The notes below the pieces were generated by a model. The model worked only from the letters and a program-made list of their open reading frames with translations. It was not told the DNA's origin and did not search any database. Shown here piece after piece: positions 1 to 12,776 of a stretch of 64,000 nucleotides of DNA. Source of the stretch: Malaya genurostris (Eukaryota; Arthropoda; Insecta; Diptera; Culicidae); contig NC_080571.1 of the NCBI RefSeq assembly GCF_030247185.1, forward strand, positions 5,763,001 through 5,827,000, given 5' to 3'. The position numbers were made by a program, and so were the translations under genes. Each line of letters starts with the position of its first letter. Positions within the stretch are counted from its first letter, which is position 1.

Positions 1-3000
1 GAACTCGGTTTGCTCCGTTTGCTGAGTTTCGAACCAGTTCTTTTCACGCTCTTCCAAATCCTCAATCTCCTCATACTGTATCCAGTCTGACACATCATAG
101 TACCATTTTCGAGAATGAGCTTTTCTAGCAGAATCGCGGTCACGTCTGTTCTGGCGGAAATGCCAGTCCAAATGTTGACTATATTTCATTGTTTGCTCCG
201 GGGGAAACCGAACACCGCAACTGCTACACTGCATTCCACAGAAAAGCTGGGCAACGATTGCAGTTTGGCGACGTTTTAGTGTATCTGATTTGCTAAGATA
301 CACCGGCTCAATTTCTTCAAGATCTTCATCCAACACTTTATCGAGTTTACTGGCCACGGACGTGGAAGAAGACGATGCACTGACTGGAACACTGCTAGTT
401 TTTGCAAGAATACCCGCAGCAACTATTTTCTTGTATAGTTCATCAATATTGATATTCTGCAATATTGGCAAATTCATTCCACCAGTAGGATTGGCAGGAA
501 CGGATGGTGCCGAAGTAGGGACGGCAATTGCTGGTTTGTCTTCGGATTGAATCTGATAGCCCGCTAGGTTGTTGGAAACATTCACTCCAGAGGGTGCATG
601 CGGTATTAGATTCGTGAGATAGTCCAATCCGGTAGCTATTGCCGGTTGCGTTGGAGCTTGCGGTGGCGGAGGAATGATTGAAGCACCTGGGAACATGCCA
701 TGAGAGGTAGGAAGACCTGGCAGCAAAGGCATGATATTACTCATTGGTTGAACGAAAGGCATCATCATGCTTTGGTCACGCGGTGGAGTGCGCAGATCTC
801 GATGCAGTGGAGTTCGCAACATATCTCGGATGTACACCCTACCTGGTACAACTAATTTCGGAACAGCCGTAAATCGGATGTAGTAGTCTTTTCCTCTTAA
901 TTTGAACACTTTCGGTAACCCTCCGTATTCGACTAAAAAGGGTTGATCGTTGATGATGACTGTGAGTAGGAAATCTGCAAATTGCAGCTTATGCATCTGT
1001 CCGTGAATTTCGATTATCTGTACTTGCGAATCGAGGAACACAGGAATGATGGTTTCTGCGTTGACTATCATGTTAATTTTTCCAGCGACTAGATCATTTC
1101 GACTCTTTCCAATTTTCACCTGTGGGGGTGGGCCACTGATTTTGAATACTCGACTTATGCCGTCTAGAGCGATCGTCGTCGGTGGATCTCCGAAGTAACA
1201 TTCATACCAAGTATTGTCAATATACAATTCGCGCGTGGGTGCTCCCAGCTTCATTTGATAGACTTTTCCATCGATTGTGATGGACTTGTAGCACTCGTTA
1301 AAGCTAAGCTCAAAGGAATCAAGATCATCAACGATAACCATTCGGGAACCTTTCTGAAATCCGATTTCCTTGGGTTCATCCCAACTCATGAATATAACGG
1401 CTATATCATCGTAGAATCGAATCTCGCGCTGTATTCCGTCAATGTTGATCGTACGAACGCTATCATTGGCTTTGGGAACGACCGGCATAAGCATGGTTTG
1501 CGGAGGTCCGTTTGTCATAGTAGTTGGAATAGGCGGAAATCGAGGTCCAATTAGAGGTGCAGTAAGGTTAGGTTCCATTATCGGGAACGGAGCTTGTTCC
1601 CACGGGTTCAACATGGGAACTGGTGGTCGTTGGTTAATTATTGGAAGAGTTGGAGCAATCGTCACGGGACCAGGCATAGGGCCTCGATTTTCCCATTGGG
1701 GTTGATTGAAGCGGCTTTCTCTGACACGACGAGGATCTAGAAGAAACGGATAATATGTTGAACAATATAGAATAGAAGATTTTCACCACCCTACCTCTTT
1801 GCCTTATATCTGTGGTAGGGCCAGTAAAGTTAGGTTTAGCATCCAGCGGCGTTATTTTGCCACGGAAGTCGTTCCGTTGGATAGGTCCAACGGGTACAAC
1901 AGGTTTAGACTCAACGTCATCTTTGGATATGGGACTGGCGGCAGATTCCTCTTCTTTCGGTGAGCAGACAACAACTTCATCGAGTGTAACATTGTCTACG
2001 GGGGTCGGTTTAGCACGCTTCATCATTTCCATGCGCTGTGCCTGTCTAATTTTTTGCGTTTCGTTGAGTTGAATCACCTGCTTCATCAGAATGTTGTACT
2101 GCTCTGGAGAAATTTCACCCTTTTCCATCTGCTCTTGTGCCTGGGCTATAATGGTTTTGATGTTGGCATTCATTCCATCCTGCGAATTGTCATCGTTTAG
2201 TATTTCCTGTGATGGAAGATGATGTGTCCGTAGATCAACGTCCATTGGTTTGGGTTGATTGAAAGAACGACGGCGTTGAACTGGATCCTCTGTAATTAGT
2301 TAGAAACTTTTAGTTACAGAAACCACACACAGGAAAGTTCTTTGAGAGTCACCTGGTAATTTATTGTACAATAATGGGCGTCCCAATTTGTCGCGATCTT
2401 TTTTAGTGGCTTCTGCGATTTTTGCACGTACTGCCTCCAGCGCAGCTTTTGAAGACGGAGACGTACTTCCCTTTTCAACTGAATCAGTCTGCAACACAAT
2501 GCCGATCAATGATAATACCAAGAAGATTACCATTTAAAAATAATTTAGAATACGATATACACACCTTCACCTGAGCTCCCGTTATTGTTTGAGACGCTTC
2601 CGAGATTATTGGCGGAGGAGGAGGTAACGGAGTAACTATTTCTACCGCAGTCATCGGAGCCGTTAGCTTTCTCAGATCAACGTCCTCGTCACCAAACAGA
2701 CTATAAATTGAAAATATGTATGAGTTCTTTTTTAAATCATTTTCTCTATATAAAAATATAACTCACATATCAATTTTTTCGGCTTTACTTTTCTTAGGAA
2801 CTGGTTCTTCATGTTTGTGATTGCTGGGCCGCTTTTTAATATTATCTGTCGGAACTAATGGAACTGACGAAGGGGAAGAAGTTTCCACACTAGAAATTAG
2901 TTCAGCATTTGCTGTTGTCATTGACGAAGCTGGTATACTGTCAGTACCGACATTTGTAATCACCGCGGGAGGCGGAATTCGCAGATCTACATCCATCGAT

Positions 3001-6000
3001 GTTGGCACATTGTCAACTTCAAGTGTTTCTTCCAGGGCTTTCTCTGTAAGATTCGAGTTAAAGGTTGCGATTGTTTGATCTTTTGAGGAATGGAAGGAAT
3101 CTGAGAAAGTTTTCTCAGAAGGATATAGGATTGCAAGGAAAAACTACTGAGAACAGCATCACCAGGACTATTGCAGCTGCCGTTTCATGATCTGACACAT
3201 TTTCTATATCAGTCAATCCAGTTCTCTCCTTGTAGACACCATCCCTAAACTGATTGCTAGTGACTCCGTTGTTTGAAATCGGTTGCTGTGTTAGCTTTGT
3301 GAGGTGGTCATTTGTAATAGATGATTTGTTTTTTTTTTTGTGATATTATCATGTGATGTTGCATTCGTTCGTTTTTTGCGACGACCCTCTAACTGTTGAA
3401 CACACTTTAGTACTAGAAAAATAAGACGAGTTCCGTCGAGTAGATTGTTTTGTTTTAATTATTTTTATTTTACATACATATCGTTAATCTTCACGGATCC
3501 TGCTTTTTCGGGTTAAACGTAATGTTTATGCTTTTTCTTTATATTCATTTTGTTTCGGTAATTGTGAATTCTATTATTCCAGAACTAATTACAATGCATC
3601 GTTGAGATACTTACCTGATCACCCGAAGTGAGAAAATATGTTAGACGCCGCCGAAAGATTTTTGTGATACTATTAGAAAAATTAAACACTATTTTCCAAT
3701 CGTATACAGTGTGACACGTTTTACTCGAAAGTGTACACTCATTAAACAAACAGCTATCGAACTAAGTTCCATATCTGTGTAAAGTTCTTAAAATTGTTTA
3801 CATAACTAAGAGACATTTCGTTTCCATAAAAAAAACTAGGACTATACAAATTTTAAAAAGTACTTTTCCTTGTACGTATTCCAATCAACATAGTTTTTTT
3901 TTAATGTCTACCTCCTTGTGTCATTAATTTCTCATGATGTAGTTACATTTTGACATTTTTATCCTTGTGGAGGACTCGATGACAAAAAAAAATCATGCAT
4001 ATCCATGACTGGGCATAATTCTAATAACTCTATCAGTTAGCTACCCGTGATACCTTCAGAGTAATGTTGTTAAAATACACGTTCTAGTTATAATGAAAAT
4101 TTTGCTAAAGTGTCTCTTAAGAACTCCGAAGATGAAGCAGTAAGAGTGGAAAATGCTAAAATAGAGCGTGACTTTTGAAGCATAAGGTATGATGAATTAG
4201 AGTTTAATTACAGAAGGATCAAATTTTGTGAAATTGGATATAAATAAATAAATAAAAAAACAACAACCTAAGCCAAGATAGAGTATTTTTTTAATGATAA
4301 ATGGTCTTTCAATTTCATTACGAGTAGGTAACCCCGCATTTTTTATAGAAATTGTCTTATTTCAAAGTCCCTTTATGAAATTCAGTTTTCCATAAGAAAT
4401 GATCAAACACAAAAATAAAAAGGAGTTTTCTAAAATTAAATTTCATATTTTCAAATTGCCGACGATTTGCAACAGTGAAATAAAATATACAATAGATAAC
4501 AATCAAGATTTCACACTATGACTATTTCTCGAAGAACATTACACTATTAGAGAGAATAAACAAAGAAAGTCTGTCATTAGCACTTAAGAATTAATCTAAT
4601 TTTCATCGAGAATGGTCCCATTCCGCAAGAAACAGATTTAGAACACGTTTCATCCGACTGAATTTCATAATATACATTAATATATAATTGTTGAATAGTT
4701 TTAGCATATTACAAAAAAGGGCACAAAATATAACGTTCGTCGTTAAAGAAAGATTTTCGCTATAACAATGGAAATACTCAATTCGATTTTTTTTTTGTTC
4801 CAATTATAGAGGTTTTAACACCTTAAGGTCATTCGCCTCTTCGGACCAGAAAATTTTTCTGGCCCTATGTGCGGGGTTGGGAATCGAACCCAGGTGGGCT
4901 GCGTGATAGCCATCGACTATCCCATCACGCTATACCCGTCCCCTACTCAATTCGATTTGTTAATGGTTGATAGTTTTAATTCTAAATAGTAAATAATTGT
5001 TGTTGGTTTAGAGTTATGGCAGTCATGGCGGATATAGAAAATTTGATCTACAGTTGGAGTTAACGTTATTTCAATGTTCATCAATTATTCATGCTGTACG
5101 AGATGATACCAATGATTTCGTTTTGCTTGAATTATCCAAGTTTGAACAAGCAATACAAATAAACTAGTCCATAGAGTCATAAATACCTCGTATTGTGAAA
5201 AAATGTTAAATCAGCAGATTTCTCGTAGTTACTAGGAAACAGATCCATCCTAGAGTTGAAGAGAATCACTGGAGTAGTTTGACAATAGTTTGTAGTCAAC
5301 AGTTCAGCTAATTTCCCCCAGCGTTACACGCTTATTGACCTTTCTCTACAAAATACTATGCTATACTATAAAAGAAAATGTTATAGTTCTTTCATTACGT
5401 ATAACATTGCATTGTTTTTCCGAACAAGATTAATTCAATTATTTGCCTTTGACAGAACGTTCACTACTATTTCGATTATTAGAGAAAATATTGCACTGAA
5501 AGTACGACTCACCATAGCAAGGCTAACAACAGCAACCGATCCTTTCACACGTAGACCAGCTTGTTAGTAACTGAACGCGCAAACGGCTATTTGCTCGAAG
5601 CACGGAACAAACTGAAAAACCACTACTTTTACACGTGCACACAATGCAGAAACTGCACCGAAACACTCCCGACTCAAGAGATTGGAAAGAAAAACTACAA
5701 TTTTGGTCCAAATGCCCTCTTGGTGTTTCCTTCATCAAAAACTGCATTTATTTGGCAACACATTAAATAGTTTATCGCTCTAGTCTTACGCTTTCTAGTG
5801 GTTAAGACAGATCTATTATCATATAAACAATCGTGACTGTTTATATGATAACAAGCCTTTGGAGTCACGATTACCAACAACAGATATGATACCCAGTGAC
5901 TGTGACATTGCAGAATCGGCGAAGAAAGAAGGAACATGCTAGTGTTGCAAACAAGAAGCTGCCAGATTTCGATTATCTGGACTACTATCATTGCAACGCA

Positions 6001-9000
6001 CTGTTTCTGTACGCTAGAACTCAGAGTAGATAGTGAAGGTAGTAAATTGTTCGCACTCTTACTTTGTTCGGCTAGAGGTTTGCTAACTACATTCTCCTGT
6101 GGAAGTGGTTGTGGCTGATCCAATTTCATCTTCTTTTCCGGTATCAGCAACCGGAGATCCACGTCCTTGGATTCGTTGGTAATGGGAACGAGGTTCTCAC
6201 TGCTACATACTGGTGAAATCGAAAGATTCTCAGGACTTTTTGAAGAATCACGAGATCGACGGGCTTTGGCAGAGATTTTATTTGGTTTTCCTTCTCGCGC
6301 TTTTGTAGGGATTTTTTCGTTTCGAGAAGGTGATTTTTCCAACGAAGTTGATTTCTTTTTAGTAGGTGAACTGCTTTTCGGAGAAGATGAATCAACTGAA
6401 GATTTCTTTTTGTCGGTGCTGGATTGTTTGCTGGAAGAACCTTTACTCGATTTGGCATCGTCTTTCCGGTCACGCTTTTTAGTAGAATCATATTCACTGC
6501 GCGACTTATGTGATGATGTGGTGGTTGCACTACTACTACTAGCTGCACTGGAGGCTTTCTTCGGCTGCTCTCCGTCAGAAGGTGATGCTTTTACTCGGGG
6601 CTCAACTACTCGCTTGGGTATTCTTCCTAGACGTTCCCTGATGCTTAACGGTTTTCCAGACGGATCTAATGCAACCGGTTGATGCGGAATTTGTATTCCG
6701 GCGACTACTGTTGGCGTAGAATTGGTACTGGCAGCTGCTATTTGAGCTGCGAGCTGTGCTTGTTGACGTGCTAAACGAGGATCGCGTGATTTGACCATAT
6801 TAATCATTGCCGGATTCGGGGGCACAATACGACCTCGCGGAGCAGATCCTGATTGGGCAGGCTGGCGACCGGCCGGTGCAGTCCGCTTGAAATCGGGGGG
6901 AGTCTATTGAGTTTGAACAAATTTAGAACCAAAAATTTAAGAACGGTATCGAGTAACTAACCTCTTTCGATACACTAGCTGTCTGCATTATTAACTGTTT
7001 TTCCTGTTCTTCGATTCGTTTCTTTGTGGCTAGCAACTCTAGTTCAAGTTTCTTTGCTTGAAGCTCCAGCAGCTCACGTTGTTTATCGCGAAGCTGCTGC
7101 TGCATATCCAAGTTTGGTTCAGCAACCTGCACGATTTAAGGATACAGGATGTAGAATTTATATGTGAATTTCAAAGATGTCTGAAAAATTACCTTATTTT
7201 TCAAGAACATTGGATTGACGTGAATAGATGGTGACTTCGATTTTAATTGTGCAGTAATCGGCCAACCCGGATCAATGGCGTTGACTTTAATATCCAACGC
7301 ATACAGCTTGGACTGAGGAAAAACATCGTTCCATGTTTGGCGTAAACTGAACATCTTTTCGCGAACTCGTTCATTTACCTTTAAAATAAAACATTGAAAT
7401 TTTCAAATTCGGATGAGTATCTAATATCTACACAATAGTGAGACATGAGACTGACTTACTGTTTCAAAGACTCCACAGAACAAACTCACGATGACCTGAC
7501 TGAAGAGTGACTGGTACTCTTTGCCTACATTCTTGACGATGGAATCGACCAGGTAAAGCAAAGGTAGCTTAGCATCCGGTTGTACCTATTTACGAGGAAG
7601 CAGAAGGGTATAGAAATGAAGTCATGTTTGTTACTTTACCGTGCTTCATCGATCCTTAGTTTTGCGCCACGGGAGGGGTATGCGATCGAGTAAACTGGTC
7701 TGGTTTTCGTTATCAGCTGCACTTAGTTCAAGACAATTCCCGATAAACGGCGGTAATCGAGTTTCCAATTTCAGAACACATTACAGTTATCCTTTTCTGT
7801 TGCATGCGTCAGAATGAACTAACACGAAATTTATGCTTCTCTGTTTTCAATTTTTATTATGTTATGACACAATAAAATATAATATGGTTGGTGTGTTCTA
7901 TAATTAATCCAAGTAGTTTAAATCAAATTTTAACACTACGCAAAACAGTAAAACTTACAACTTTAATAAGAATCATACAATGAAAATTTTTTTTTATTGA
8001 AAGAAAAGAATGATTGTGTTTTTTTTAATTCGATTAAACTGAGTTTTGAAATTTTGTATGAATAAAATTTTTGCGAACACAGTTTGGTTTACTATGTCAA
8101 ATTGTGTTTGGATAAAGTTCATTACATTTGAGATAAAAAAAAACATTTTATTTGCGCATACTATGTTTTGAAATTGGAAACCACGATTACGAAGCAACAC
8201 TTCCCGAACAGCCTTTGTTAACATCTTAAGAATAAAATTCAACTCGTACAACTGCACAACAACGTCTCGATTATTCATCAGCAAATAAATTGAGTATGTT
8301 TCGGGATGTTCAATTACATAGCGAAAAATTATACGCTACAGAAAGATACTGAAAAGGATCTGACTTGAAACCATGAACTTAACAGCCACCAAGAAACAAC
8401 ACGACGAAAATGCACTCCGTAAGAGACAATCTTTGAATGTTTTAGAAAATGCCAAAAAGATTATTCATTCACAGAGAAGTGAAACTGAAATTTGAAACTT
8501 ACAGCGGGAATTACTATTATACATTAAAGAAATATGATAAAATGAAAATAAGTTATTCTTATCAGATCACGAAAGTTTGGAAAAGATATGATTCAGATAT
8601 TTCTCTTGAAATAAATGGTATGCGGTCACTTCGCCGACGGTCATTAGTCATACGGTCAATTGTCATAAAGACATTTGCCATAAAAGTTATTTGGTATAAA
8701 CACCATTTGGCATAAAGGTCAATTCACGCGAATCACAATTTTTCATTTAACTAATATTTTCCGAAAATTCCTTCCACAAAATTACGCCAATATAATTCAG
8801 ACAGTGCAAAATGTTAACACGTACACCGAAGAAAATTTCTTGAAGGCAATCGCAGCATTGTTGAGGTCGAAATCAAAGTAACTGTTGACTTCATGATTTA
8901 CTTTTTCTTTATTTAAGTTAAATATTATGATAATTGTTTTCGTTTTGTTACGACTTTTTCTTTTGTTTTGTTGTTAATTAGAAAATTATAAATTGACTTT

Positions 9001-12000
9001 CTCTTCATATTTTTTTTGTTCTTTTATGTTTCGAGTAGATATTATACCGAATCGACGGCTCCTTGTAAGCAAACATGTAATCCACCCATTCTCGTATCTC
9101 CAATGACCGTATGCCAAAAGACCATTATGCCAAAAAAACCTTTATGCTAAATGGCCTTTATGCAAATTGACCGTAAGACTAATGACCGTCGGTGAAATAT
9201 GTAAAAAAATAAATTCTGAAATGATGCAAAACGAATTAAATCCGGGTGGAGAAATCTTAATTTATCTTAATGCAAAGGACGTTTACAATGACTAAGTTAC
9301 ATATTTTATTTTATTAAAGTCTGAATGAGAATTAGATTGTTGATTTCAAGCCAGACCTTGCATTTGCTATTAAGTTAATGATTCGATTATATAGAATAAT
9401 TTTGGAAATATTTTGTCAACATAATGATCCGTTTTGGAAAAATATAAGAGTTCCTTTAAATTTCACTCTGTAGAAGTTTTACTATTTCCTTAAAATACGC
9501 ACGTAAATAATGACAGACAGATACTAGTATTTCGAATGCTATTTGCACTCATGTTCGGTGTATCAGTTTAGAAGTTTGATACACTGAGGATGAGTGCAAA
9601 TAGCATTTGAAATACTAGTATCTGTCTGTCACTATTACGTTAGTATTATAACGAAATAGTAAAAGTTATTCATAGTGGAATTTAAGGGAACATTCATTTT
9701 CATTCCACTAACCGCTGAAATCCCAAACATTTGAACATAATGATGCTGACTTCATTTGTTATGATTTATATTTTTTTCAAAAAATATTTAATATTCTCGA
9801 AAAAAACACTTAGCACTCATAATAAATTAATCGAGATATTGTTGTAGCATATTTCCGAGCTAAACGTTATTACACACATTTATGAAAATGTTAAATCATT
9901 AAAAAATATGGAGGAAAAACAGAAAATCAGATCGAAACTGTAAAGTTTTTATAATAGTGATCAATTGAAAGAGGTTTCGATTGTAAATGTTTTATTATTT
10001 ACACGAACATTGTTTTTAGTTTCTGGTTTTGAAAATGTGAGCATTATGTTTTCGTTTATCTGTGTCAAGTTTTATGCGAGGCGATAAGATGAAAGCCTCC
10101 GGTTTTAAGGGTTATATCTAATCTGGCACGCTAACGACTTTTGGATGATCGTGATTCTCCCAGTCATTCATTCAGATTTATTCTCAATACTGTTTGATGA
10201 TACTCAGTTACGAACGATGATTTGCGTTAAATCATCTTATTGATGAATGATGAATTGCGACACTTTCCGTGTGAAAAAAACTACTTCAAAATGGCCGTAT
10301 TCGTTCTGTTGTTGGAAGTTTTCAAAAGGAATTCAAGTAATACTTAACATGAATTTTTTTTTCTTTCTCGATTTTTTTTTCAACATTAGATTGCAATATT
10401 GGTTTGAACTCTTAATGCTTACAATAGTCGACCAAAATGTGTATTTAGAGCCTACGTGGATATGAAAACATGTTCGAACTTATTATATTACTTATTTAAC
10501 AAAACGAAAGGTGTTTGAGCGATTAACATTTAAAATAAGATTGTTGTTTGACTCATATTTTCAGAAATCACAAATAGAAACTCTTCACTCGGGACCAAAT
10601 GGACTGAAGTCAAAATCGATCAAACAAATTTTAGGTTCCGTAACAAACGATCTCAAAATTCACCAGTCAAGTATAAGTAGCAAATGAAGCACTCTGAAGA
10701 TCACGGTGTGCAAGACAATGACTCAATTGTGTAATGATTTTTGATAAACAAATTAGATATTTGTTCATTTTGTTGATTCACAACACACTGACAATGAAAA
10801 TGAGATCATTAATATGTAAGTATAAATTAATAGTAAATATAAAATAGTTTTCATTTCTCAAATCAACCAAAAAATTACTTTCTGTTAAACAACACCTATT
10901 CAATTTAATGTTGGTTTTAAATGAATTCCATTTACCATCAACTTAAGCATCATTTCATATGACTGATTTTCTACCTGACATGTAAGATATTATTATGTAC
11001 CCATGGAACAGGATGCGTTATATATTCACGACCCGATTCATTCCAATCAAGTAAAATATACATCTACAACTCGCAAAACTTTCTAATTTTGAGTATTTTC
11101 CTCACAACTCCGGAGTTTCGTTTAATAACTTAATTTTAGGTGACGCGGTTTTAAGTAGTTTAAATAAGGCCCTAACAAAGAAATACTAAAATGCGAGTTA
11201 TATCTACTCAACAGTAGGGAGACCGGGGTTAAGCCAGACACTTCTTGGATATTGAAAAGAACATTACACTTAGGTTTTTACCGATTGCTGCAGTAGATTG
11301 ACCAAGTCTTAAAAAACCTTAATGAAGGCTAAAAAAAATCAAACCATGTTCGAATGGATTGTCTGTTGGTTTAAGTCTTTAGTGATCGCCGAAATATAGA
11401 TGCTGTATCGAAAATTACGTTATGCTGTGTTAAACAATTTATGCTGAAATTGATTTTAGATTCTTTATTAAAGACTAGACTATAGTACTACTTTTTTATC
11501 CGGTTTGGACATTCATTGCACGTTTTGACATGAACACGATTGACTCCAAACTGAATCGATTTAACGTCATCCAGCTTACTGACGTTGAATTGTATTGATT
11601 TAACGCAACTGTTACATGATAGCGTGTTTACGAAGTAAATCCATGGAACGAAATTAGCCCCAGTCTCCCCAAAGTTATATTTATTCAACAGTTTGGTTGT
11701 ATTGACACAATTTGAGGTTCAACGCCGCCTACTTAAATTTAGCTTATTGAACGAAACTCTCGCTGTTGAGTGGTTTCGATCATTGCGTTTCAAGAACAAG
11801 CGATTGAAAACAATTGTAAAATGAAAAGAACCAGGATAATGAAATTATGCAATTAATGAAATTTTCTGTTACGTCAAAAGTTTGATATGATAAAAGTGAA
11901 ATACAATTTGTTCCCTTCAGTCAAATATTATGAAGGTTGAACCCGGAATTAAATAAACGTAAAGTTTCTATTCCTGGATAGGAAAGTAGAAATATCCCCA

Positions 12001-12776
12001 AAAATATTTCTATATTCTTACAGCGACGAATGGCGACGACGACCAATCGTGATAATATACGATTTTAAGCAAGCAATGCCTAATTTATCGCACTTCGTTA
12101 ATCGTTGTTGTGAGACGATTCTAAAATTAATGCTGTATGTTAAATTAAAAACCATACTGACAATTCCCTCAGTTCTAGTTTAGGAAATGAATTCACCAGT
12201 GACATTCCACATTTAATGGTGTTAAAAATATAAGGATAAAACGTAAAATGAAAGTCTTGCAATGAATGAGTTTTTTTTTTCTACAATACATTACAGAAAG
12301 ACTGATATGTCAATAGTTCGCATTCACCAATGTGATAATGACGTACGTTCACTTATTAGAGGTGTGCCTATCGCATATCACCGCTCGTATGTTTTCATAT
12401 TTTGGAATAACCACGTTAACTGATAGCGTGTTCTTTTTCAGTGCGTGTGTTCGTTTCACTTACAATTCACTACAAGTTTTGCACTGGAAATACTCAAGCA
12501 TTTCTGAGTACTTCAACCATTTTCTAGCATGAAACTGATTACGACTAAGTTATGTTGTAAAATATATGTTAGTATAAGTTTATAAACCTTGTCGAGACGT
12601 TTCTCAATGGTGTTCACGATGATGGTAGCATAGTTCAGATTATCCTCGGCCAACAACGTCAGCATGTTGATCAGTGGCTTGCTGTTGACATTGAGGTCCG
12701 CCAGACTGGACAGATACTCCGTTTCAATCTCCTTGGCTCGTTTGTCTGAAGCAGCGGGGTCATGCGACGTCGCCAT
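1..12776 (-). CDS. Pcf11: Pcf11, pre-mRNA cleavage complex II subunit (3'-truncated by the window)
   Basis: Scaffold of cleavage factor II that binds the RNA polymerase II C-terminal domain and drives 3'-end cleavage and termination in the nucleus. Coding exons, 5' to 3' on the minus strand: 12588-12776, 7460-7585, 7193-7378, 6962-7126, 6063-6903, 2767-3043, 2571-2700, 2353-2488, 1795-2289 and 1-1736. All have GT-AG borders and their phases join without a break, giving about 1427 residues. Exons 1-3 encode the CTD-interacting domain (for example LPLLYLVDSIVKNVGKEY and LYALDIKVNAIDPGWPI). Exon 4 is a Gln/Lys/Glu coiled coil. Exon 5 is Ser/Lys-rich and low in complexity. A VDLR motif recurs in exons 5, 6, 7 and 9. 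Exon 10 ends in the conserved C-terminal zinc-finger region (CSSCGVRFPPEQ, HLDWHFRQNRRDRD, WYYDVSDWI) and is still open at base 1, so the stop lies outside. The ATG at 12776 begins the CID directly. Exon borders are my reading and not transcript-confirmed. Confidence 0.93.
3044..6062 (-). other. Pcf11 intron 5 (3 kb) with one SINE insertion
   Basis: The donor reads CAAA|GTAAGAGT at 6062 and the acceptor CTTACAG at 3044. Phase 1 fits both sides and forms a Lys codon. An open frame runs on past the donor to 5695 but loses Pcf11-like character, so I treat it as intron read-through. The intron is AT-rich and holds a SINE at 4790-4943 and a small hairpin near 5816-5853. I see no further exon in it. 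Confidence 0.7.
4790..4943 (-). mobile_element. tRNA-derived SINE with 15-bp target site duplication
   Basis: On the minus strand the element starts GGGGACGGGTATAGCG and contains a box A-like TAGCGTGATGGG and a perfect box B, GGTTCGATTCC, the internal RNA polymerase III promoter of a tRNA. It ends in a run of about nine A residues (the T run near 4790). Direct repeats TACTCAATTCGATTT at 4775-4789 and 4944-4958 flank it exactly. Head, promoter, A-tail and duplication together identify a retroposed SINE of the mosquito tRNA-related class. Family name not assigned. Confidence 0.88.
8629..9198. mobile_element. MITE-like element with long imperfect inverted ends
   Basis: The left end reads TTCGCCGACGGTCATTAGTC and the right end is its near-perfect inverse (GACTAATGACCGTCGGTGAA). 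Homology continues inward for roughly 100 bp through repeated words such as GACCGTATGCC, TTTGGCATAAA and GGCATAATGG. There is no coding capacity. It is probably a non-autonomous DNA transposon. I could not define a target duplication. Confidence 0.7.
9450..9691. mobile_element. Foldback MITE, about 240 bp
   Basis: The element is almost entirely two inverted arms of about 115 bp. The left end, GTTCCTTTAAATTTCAC, pairs with the right end, GTGGAATTTAAGGGAAC. Nearer the centre, the run from GACAGACAGATACTAG to TGCTATTTGCACTCAT pairs with its near-exact inverse. It would form a long RNA hairpin if transcribed within the Pcf11 intron. No ORF. Confidence 0.75.
11217..11670. mobile_element. MITE-like element with GGGAGAC(C/T)GGGG ends
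   Basis: Left end GGGAGACCGGGGTTAA and right end TTAGCCCCAGTCTCCCC form an imperfect inverted repeat about 450 bp apart. The interior is AT-rich and non-coding. The call rests only on the paired ends. Confidence 0.5.

Larger units (their letters stand above)
7586..12587 (-). other. Pcf11 intron 1 (5 kb), MITE-rich
   Basis: It separates exon 1 (start of the CID) from exon 2, with donor AAG|GTTTAT and acceptor AATAG|GTACAA, both phase 0. It is AT-rich and holds at least three inverted-repeat elements (8629-9198, 9450-9691 and 11217-11670). No coding exon was recognised between them. Confidence 0.75.

Noticed and set aside
4820..4943. Possible functional tRNA gene (perfect box B)
   Set aside because: It has an A-tail, an unrelated 3' body and a 15-bp target duplication, so it is a SINE.
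5695..6062. Extension of Pcf11 exon 5 beyond the donor
   Set aside because: A strong GTAAGAGT donor at 6062 fits the next acceptor in phase, and the extra frame is unlike Pcf11.
6144..6682. Open frames opposite and beside Pcf11 exon 5
   Set aside because: They are shadows of a low-complexity Ser/Lys-rich coding exon.
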